Assembly (NCBI RefSeq): GCF_014697125.1
Contig: NZ_JACJRG010000014.1
Span: 1 to 64,000 of the forward strand
Direction: 5' to 3'
Source: Anabaena minutissima FACHB-250
GTDB taxonomy: Bacteria > Cyanobacteriota > Cyanobacteriia > Cyanobacteriales > Nostocaceae
Length of the DNA stretch: 64,000 bases
In this document: positions 1 through 9,000 of the stretch, piece by piece
How the letters are laid out: every line of letters begins with the position of its first letter
Position numbering within the stretch: position 1 is the first letter of the stretch
Made by a program: the position numbers and the translations under genes
The notes under the pieces: generated by a model
Seen by the model: only the letters and a program-made list of their open reading frames with translations
Told to the model about the DNA's origin: nothing
The model's database searches: none

Positions 1-3000
1 TTGCATCGTCCTGAGTTGACAAAAGAGAAATTCATTTCGCATCCCTTTGTTAATGAACCAGGCGCACGGCTGTATAAGACGGGAGATTTGGCACGTTATC
101 GACCAGATGGCAATATTGAATACCTGGGACGGACAGATCACCAAGTAAAAGTACGAGGCTTTCGGATTGAGTTGGGAGAGATTGAACAAGCGATCGCCAA
201 ATATCCGCAAATTCGTGAAGTTGTTGTGATGGTGCGGGAAGATCAGCCAGGGGATCAACGTTTGGTGGCTTACATAGTAGCGACAGAACCACCTACCGAT
301 AGCGAATTACGTGAACACCTCAAAAAACAGCTACCGGATTACATGATACCAACAGCATTTGTGTATCTGGATGTTTTTCCCTTGACAGCTAACGGTAAAC
401 TTGACCGTCAGTCCTTACCTGTACCCACGCAAATACAGAAGATAACTACTAATTTTGTTTTACCCCGAACAGATACAGAAAAGGCGATCGCTGATTTATT
501 TTCTCTGCTTTTAGGCGTTGAAAACGTCAGCATCTACGATAATTTCTTTGAGTTGGGGGGACATTCCTTGATTGCAACTCAAGTAATTTCTCGTCTGCGG
601 GAAACCTTCCAAATCGAGTTACCTTTGCGGGTGTTGTTTGAATCCCCCAGGGTTATAGAACTGGCGGAAGTTATCAATAGTCAACGCCAAACGAACTTAG
701 AACTAACTGCACCAGCACTGACACCCGTATCTAGAGAAAATCTCGATATTCCTTTATCTTGGGCGCAGCAGCGACTCTGGTTTTTAGAACAATTAGAAGG
801 TGGTAGTGCCACTTACAACGTACCGGCAGCCTTCCAATTGGAAGGAAGACTAAATGTCACCGCTTTAGAACAAGCCTTAGCGGAAATTATCCGTCGTCAT
901 GAAACCTTGCGAACTTGCTTTAGATTGGTGAATGGCACACCAGTACAATTCATTGATACTAACGCTACTATCACCTTAAAAGTTACTGACTTGCAGCAAT
1001 TACCAACGCCGGAACAGACTACAGAAGTCCAGCGTTTGGCAGTATTAGCAGCTGAAACACCCTTTAATCTCCAGCACGCTCCCTTATTCCGAGTTACATT
1101 GTTACCCTTGGGTGAAGAATCCCATGTGTTACTGATGACGATACACCATATCATTTCTGATGGGTGGTCTGTGGGTATCTTCATCCAAGAACTATCAACA
1201 CTCTATCAAGCTTTCTCGGTTGGCAAACCCTCTCCATTGCCAGCGTTACCTATTCAATATGCCGACTTTGCTATTTGGCAACGGCAATGGTTAAGTGGAG
1301 AACTTTTAAAAGCTAAACTTAACTACTGGCAACAGCAATTAGCAGATGCACCTCCTTTATTAGAATTACCCACAGATAAACCACGTCCAGCAATCAAAAC
1401 TTTCCGGGGTAACAAACAAGACTTTGCAATATCCTTGCAGTTGAGTGAAGGAATTAAAGATTTGAGTCAACAGCACGGGGTAACACTGTTTATGACTCTG
1501 CAAGCAGCCTTTGTTACCTTGCTGCATCGTTACAGTGGACAAACTGATATTCTCGTTGGTACACCCATTGCTAACCGCAATCGTGCCGAAATAGAACCAT
1601 TGATGGGCTTTTTTGTCAATACTTTGGTACTGAGAACCCAAATTTGTGATAATCCCAGTTTTGCTGAGTTACTTCAACAAGTTAAACGGGTAGCGTTAGA
1701 TGGCTATGCGCACCAAGATGTCCCCTTTGAGCAGGTGGTAGAAGTCTTACAGCCAGAACGTAACCTGAGCTATACGCCTCTGTTCCAGGTAATGTTTGCC
1801 TTGCAGAATGCTCCCTTGGGCTTGGATAATTTGGAATTAGCAGGTTTGAGCCTGACACCTTTACTGATTGAGACGGTGACAGCCAAATTTGATTTAACCC
1901 TGTCAATGGAAGAAACCCCAGAGGGATTAATTAGCACATGGGAATATAACACCGACTTGTTTGATGATGAGACAATTACCCGAATGGCGGGACATTTCCA
2001 GAATTTAATCACAGCAATTGTCGCTAATCCCCAACAAACCGTCCAGGAATTACCCTTACTCAATGATGCTGAACGGCAACAAATATTAGGAGAGGGGAAT
2101 CCTACTGCTGAGTATGTTGTCAATCAATGTCTGCATCAACGATTTGAAGAGCAGGTACAAAAAACACCGGATGCTATAGCCGTAACTTTTGCTGACCAAC
2201 ATCTCACCTATGCTCAGTTAAATACCCGTGCAAATCAGTTGGCGCATTACTTACAAACTTTGGGTGTTGCGCCTGATGTGTTGGTAGGTATCTGTGTTGA
2301 GCGTTCCCTAGATATGATGGTGGGTTTACTGGGGATTTTGAAGGCTGGCGGTGCTTATGTACCCCTTGACCCTGAGTATCCGCCTGAACGTTTGGCGTTT
2401 ATGTTGAATGATTCCCAGGTATCGGTGTTGTTAACTCAGGCTAAGTGGTGGGAATCTCTACCTGTGACAAATGCTAAGATCATCTGTCTGGATAGGGATT
2501 GGGAAGATATTCAGACTCAGCATCAAGAAAATCCTCAGATTGAAGTGTTACCTGGGAATTTGGCATATGTGATTTATACATCTGGCTCTACGGGGAAACC
2601 GAAGGGTGTGTTAGTGAATCACTGCAATGTGATGCGATTATTTGCAGCGACTCAGGATTGGTTTAACTTTGATGCTAGGGATGTGTGGACGTTGTTCCAT
2701 TCCTACGCTTTTGATTTCTCCGTGTGGGAAATGTGGGGGGCTTTGTTGTATGGTGGTCGATTGGTAGTTGTGCCTTTTTGCGTGAGTCGTGACCCTGGGG
2801 AGTTTTATGGGTTGCTTTGTCGGGAAGGGGTGACAGTATTAAATCAGACACCTTCGGCTTTTCGACAGTTGATTTGGGTGGAAAGTTCACGCAGAGGCGC
2901 GGAGGCGCAGAGAGGAGGAGATGAGAGGATTGCTTTGCGGTGGGTGATTTTTGGGGGGGAGGCTCTTGACCCAACTAGTTTATTACCTTGGTTTGAAAAA

Positions 3001-6000
3001 CATGGAGATGCTTGTCCGCAATTAGTGAATATGTACGGGATTACGGAAACTACTGTACACGTTACTTTCCGAAGGTTGACTATGACGGATGCGGGAAGTC
3101 CTAGCAGTGTGATTGGTGTACCGATTCCTGATTTACAAGTTTACATTCTCGATGAACATTTGCAGCCTGTTCCTGTGGGGGTACGAGGTGAAATGTATGT
3201 TGGCGGTGCTGGGGTGACGCGGGGTTATTTGCATCGTCCAGAGTTGACCCAAGAAAGATTTATATCCTCAAATCTATTCCCCAGTCCCCAGCCCCTCTAT
3301 AAAACTGGTGATTTAGCTCGCTATTTAGCTGATGGGAATATCGAATACCTCGGTCGCATAGATGACCAGGTGAAGATTCGCGGTTTTCGGATTGAGTTGG
3401 GGGAAATTGAGGCGAAGTTAGCAAGTCATCCCCAAGTCCGGCAAACTGTAGTTTTAGTACAAGAAGATACACCTGGGAATAAACGCTTGGTAGCTTACTT
3501 TGTAGCTAATGGTGAATCTCCCAGTAGTGGAAAGTTGCGAGATTATCTTAAACAGCAGTTACCTGATTACATGATTCCGGCTGTGTTTGTTTCACTGGAT
3601 GCCTTTCCTCTGACGGCTAATGGTAAACTTGACCGACGGATGTTACCTGTTCCGGAAGTTAGACCAGAGTTAGATACTGGTTTTGTTGCACCGCAAAATG
3701 AAAAACAAGAATTATTAGCTAGCATTTGGACGGAAGTTTTAGGGGTGTCCCAAGTTGGGATTTACGATAATTTCTTTGAATTGGGTGGTGACTCGATTCG
3801 CAGTATCCAAATTTTGGCGAAGGCGAATCAAGTTGGGTTAGATTTTTCTCTTCAGCAATTATTTCAACACCAAACTATTGCGGAATTGGCGGAGTTGATG
3901 AGTAAGGAAGTGAGTTTTACGCTGACACCGCAGACATCACCTTTTAGTTTGATTGCGGAGATAGACAAGCAGAAGTTAGCCGCAGGATTGGAAGATGCCT
4001 ATCCTCTGACCGCATTGCAAGCCGGAATGGTATTTCACAGTGAGTTGAGTGCAGATTCTGCTGTTTATCATGATGTTTTCTCTTTCCATCTGCGAGCGAC
4101 TCTGGATTTACCAGCGTTACACACTGCGATTGAGCAATTGATTTCTCGTCATGCGGTGTTGCGTACTAGCTTTGAATTGAGTGGGTTTTCTGAGCCGTTG
4201 CAGTTGGTGCATCAAAATGTAGATGTGCCTTTGCAGGTGAATGATATCAGTGATTTAACAATGGCTGAACAACAAGCCACTATTGATGCTTGGATAGAAA
4301 CGGAGAAGTATCGCCATTTTGATTGGACACAACCGCCTCTGTGGCGTTTTGATGTTCATCGTCGTAGTGGGGAAACTTTTAATTTAAGTTTTAGTTTCCA
4401 TCATGCGATTCTTGATGGTTGGAGTGTGGCATCTTTAATGACGGAATTATGGCAACAATATTTAAACTTACTCAAACCCAACCCAATCTTTAATCCCCAA
4501 TCCCCAGTCCTCACAATTGCTTTCCGTGATTTTGTGGCATTAGAACGTACTGCTTTACAATCGGAAACGACACAACAATATTGGCTAGAACAACTCCGTG
4601 ATGTCACAATTACTGAACTACCACGCTGGCCGCAATCCTATCTTGAGGAGGCTGAGGAAGAGGTAAGTATTCAAGAAGTCGCAATTAGTGCTGAGTTGTC
4701 AGACGGCTTGAAGCAACTAGCTCGCAATGCTAGTGTTCCTCTGAAAAGTGTACTGTTGGCTGCTCACTTACGGGTATTGAATTTACTGGGCAATCAAGCG
4801 GATGTATTGACGGGGTTGGTGGCTAACGGTAGACCGGAAGATGCAGATGGGGAAAAAATTCTTGGGCTATTTTTGAATACTTTGCCTTTGCGATCGCATT
4901 TAGGCGGTGGTACTTGGTTAGAATTGATCCAGCAAACTTTCCAAGCTGAACAAGCGGCTTTACCTCATCGGCGTTATCCTTTGGCTGAGATGCAACGTCT
5001 GTGTGGTGGAGAGCAATTATTTGAAACTAGTTTTAATTTCGTTCATTTTCACGTTTATCAAGGTGTTTTGGGGTTAGAGGAATCTCAGCTTTTAGATTCT
5101 CAGACTTTTGAGCAAACTAATTTTACCTTGGTGGCTAACTTTGGGTTGGATTTGGTTTCCTCTCATGTCAATTTAGCTCTGAGTTATAAGACTAATGAAC
5201 TGTATAGAGAACAAGTAGAAAGTATCTCTACTTACTATCTGAATACTTTAATGGCGATGGTGCAAACACCATCAGCACTATATCAAAATCAATTGCTTCT
5301 TTCACCCACAGAACAACACAAGTTACTCCACGAATGGAATGCGACTGAGAGCAGTTATGATGATTCGCTATGTCTGCATCAGCTATTTGCAGCACAGGTG
5401 CAAAAAACACCAAATGCGATCGCTCTCACCTATGAGCAACAAAATCTCACCTACGCACAATTAAATCAACGAGCCAATCAACTGGCTCATTATTTACAAA
5501 CTCTGGGTGTGAAACCTGATGCCTTGGTAGGTATCTGCGTTGAACGTTCCTTAGAAATGGTGGTGGGGTTGTTGGGCATTTTGAAGGCTGGCGGGGCTTT
5601 TGTACCTCTTGACCCTGCTTATCCACGCGATCGCCTACAATACTTACTTGAAGATTCTCAAGTGCCTGTATTACTCACCCAGTCGCACTTACTTGACATT
5701 CTACCAGAGCATCAGCAGGTGATTTGTCTGGATACAGATTGGCAGGCGATTTCTCAACAGAGTCAAGCCAATCCTGTTTCTCAGGTAAAATCTACTAACT
5801 TAGCTTATATAATTTATACCTCTGGTTCAACTGGCAAACCCAAGGGGACAATGATAATTCACCAAGGGGTAGTGAATTATCTCAGTTGGTGTACTGAAGC
5901 TTATGCTGTAGCCGATGGCTATGGCGCACCTGTACAGTCTTCTTTTGCTTTTGATGCAACTATTACTAGCCTGTTTTCACCTTTAATGGTGGGTAAGCAA

Positions 6001-9000
6001 GTGGTGCTGTTACCAGAGAAGCAGGAGATTGAGGCTTTGTGTAGTGTTTTGCGTTCCCAAAGTCAGTTTAGCTTGGTGAAACTTACGCCTGCTCATTTGG
6101 AACTGCTCAATCAAATTATTCCCCCAGCAGAAGCCGCCGGACAAACCAACGCTTTTGTTATCGGTGGTGAAGCCCTCTTAGGTAAGACTCTGCAATTCTG
6201 GCGAGAAAACGCACCGGAAACCCGACTAATTAATGAATATGGCCCGACAGAAACTGTTGTGGGTTGTTGCATCTATGAAGTGACAGATGACACTTCGTTA
6301 ACAGAGGGTATTTTAATTGGTCGTCCCATTGCTAATACCCAGCTTTATATTTTGGATGAATATCTGCAACCAGTCCCTATTGGTGTCAGAGGTGAACTAT
6401 ATATTGGTGGGGCTGGTGTGGCGCGGGGCTATTTGCATCGTCCTGAGTTGACAAAAGAGAAATTCATTTCGCATCCCTTTGTTAATGAACCAGGCGCACG
6501 GCTATATAAGACGGGAGATTTGGCACGTTATCAACCAGATGGCAATATTGAATACCTGGGACGGACAGATCATCAGGTGAAAGTACGGGGCTTTCGGATT
6601 GAGTTGGGCGAGATTGAGACAGCCGTCAATCAACATCCCCAAGTCAAACAAGCGGCGGTAATTGTTCGGGAGGATCAACCCGGCGACCAACGTTTAGTAG
6701 CCTACCTCATTCCAGACGGGGAAGCACCAACAAGCGACGAGTTGCGAAACGCCCTCAAACAGCAACTTCCTGACTACATGATTCCCTCTGCCTTTGTAGT
6801 GCTTGATACCTTACCTCTCACACCCAACGGCAAACTAGACAGGAATGCTCTCCCCATCCCAGATATTAATCTCACTTCCGAAAACTTTGTCCTACCGCGT
6901 ACACAAACGGAAGTCTTAATTGCTGACCTCTTCGCCTCACTCCTCGGAATCAAACAAGTTAGCATTCACGATAACTTCTTTGCCTTGGGGGGACATTCCC
7001 TATTAGCTACACAAGTTATTTCACGTCTGCGGGTAATCTTCCGCATTGAAGTACCCCTACGGTTATTATTTGAATCTCCCACAGTAGCGGAACTAGACCA
7101 AGCCATCTATAAACTACAGCAAACGGACTCAGGGTTACTCTCACCACCCCTTGTTCCTGTCACTAGAGATAATCAACCCATACCTCTATCGTGGTCACAG
7201 CAACGACTATGGTTTTTAGCCCAATTGGAATCCAGCAGTGGCACATACAATGTACCTGCGGCTTTACAATTGCAAGGGTACTTAAATGTTGCAGCCCTAG
7301 AGCAAGCATTGCAGGAAATTGTCCATCGTCATGAAGTTTTGCGGACAAGTTTTCCCACCATCAACGGTGTACCCACCCAAGTAATTGTTCCTGCTGTGAC
7401 TGTGACACTCCCACTCATCGATTTACAGGGATTACCAGAACCAGCTGAACAAGTTAAGCAACTCACAATCACTAACTCACAAACAACCTTTAACCTCGCC
7501 ATTGCTCCCTTAATGCGATCGCAGTTGTTGTGTTTGGGTGAACAGTCTCATATTCTATTAATTAACCTGCATCACATTGTCTGTGATGGTTGGTCTGTGG
7601 GTGTATTCATCCAAGAATTATCAGCACTGTACACCGCCTTCGCTGAGGAAAAACTCTCCCCCTTACCAGATTTAGCAATTCAGTATGCTGACTTTGCAGT
7701 ATGGCAAAGACAATGGTTGAGTGGAGAAGTATTAGAGAAAAAACTCAACTATTGGCAACAACAGCTAACAGGTGCGCCACCACTGTTAGAATTACCAATT
7801 GATCGCCCCCGTCCACCAATCCAAAGTTATCAAGGGGGTTACTATGGGTTTACACTGGATGCTGACTTGACAGCAAAACTCAAGAGTTTGAGTCAAGAAT
7901 CTAGCGTTACCCTATTTATGACCCTGCAAGCGGCATTTGTGACATTACTGCATCGCTACAGTGGACAAACAGATATACTCGTTGGTACACCAATTGCTAA
8001 CCGCGATCGCAAAGAAATAGAATCATTAATTGGCTTTTTTGTCAACACTTTGGTATTGAGAACCCAAATTACAGACAATCCCAAGTTTGCGGAATTACTG
8101 CAACAAGTCCGGCGAGTGTCGCTAGAGGCGTATGCTTACCAAGATGTCCCCTTTGAGCAGGTAGTAGAAGCCTTACAGCCAGAACGGAATCTGAGCCACA
8201 GTCCCCTGTTTCAGGTGATGTTTATTTGGCAAAATACCCCCTCTCAAAATTTTGAATTACCTGGTTTGAGTCTCACACCTTTACCTATTGAGACAGTTAC
8301 AGCCAAGTTTGATTTAACCCTGTCAATGGAAGAAACTCCCCAAGGTTTAGCCGGGGGATGGGAATATAACAGCGATTTGTTTGATTTAGCAACTATTGAA
8401 CGTATTGCTCATCACTTCCATAATTTACTAATAGCTGTAGCCTTAAATCCAGAACAGCCTGTGGGTTTATTACCTCTGTTAACCGCTAGTGAAGAACAAA
8501 AAATACTAGTTGATTTTAATCATACAGAGGCTGAATATCCCACTGATTTATATTTACACCAACTATTTGAAGCCCAGGTAGAACGAACACCTGATGCTGT
8601 GGCGGTGGGAATCGGGACTGGGGAAGAGTTAACTTATGCTGAGTTAAATACTCGTGCTAATCAACTAGCTCGCTACCTACAGTCTTTGGGTGTGGGTAAT
8701 GAGAAAGTGGTAGGGATTTGTGTAGAACGTTCCCTAGATATGATTGTGGGTTTGTTAGCAACTCTCAAAGCTGGGGGTGCTTATGTTCCTCTTGACCCCA
8801 AATACCCGGCGGAACGTTTGGCGTTCATGGTAGAGGATGCTGAAATTGAGGTGCTATTAACACAACAGCCTCTAGTAGATTTACTGCCAAAAACAACGGC
8901 AAAAATTATCTGTTTAGATACAGAATGGCTAGCAATATCTGCCTACTCTCCCCACAGCCCACAGCCCACTACCCACTCCCCCAATCATCTAGCTTATATA

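Noticed and set aside
2675..2974. 99-codon minus-strand ORF, with a near-identical twin at 13749-14048
   Set aside because: Both are antisense shadows of the nearly identical A domains; their similarity reflects that duplication.
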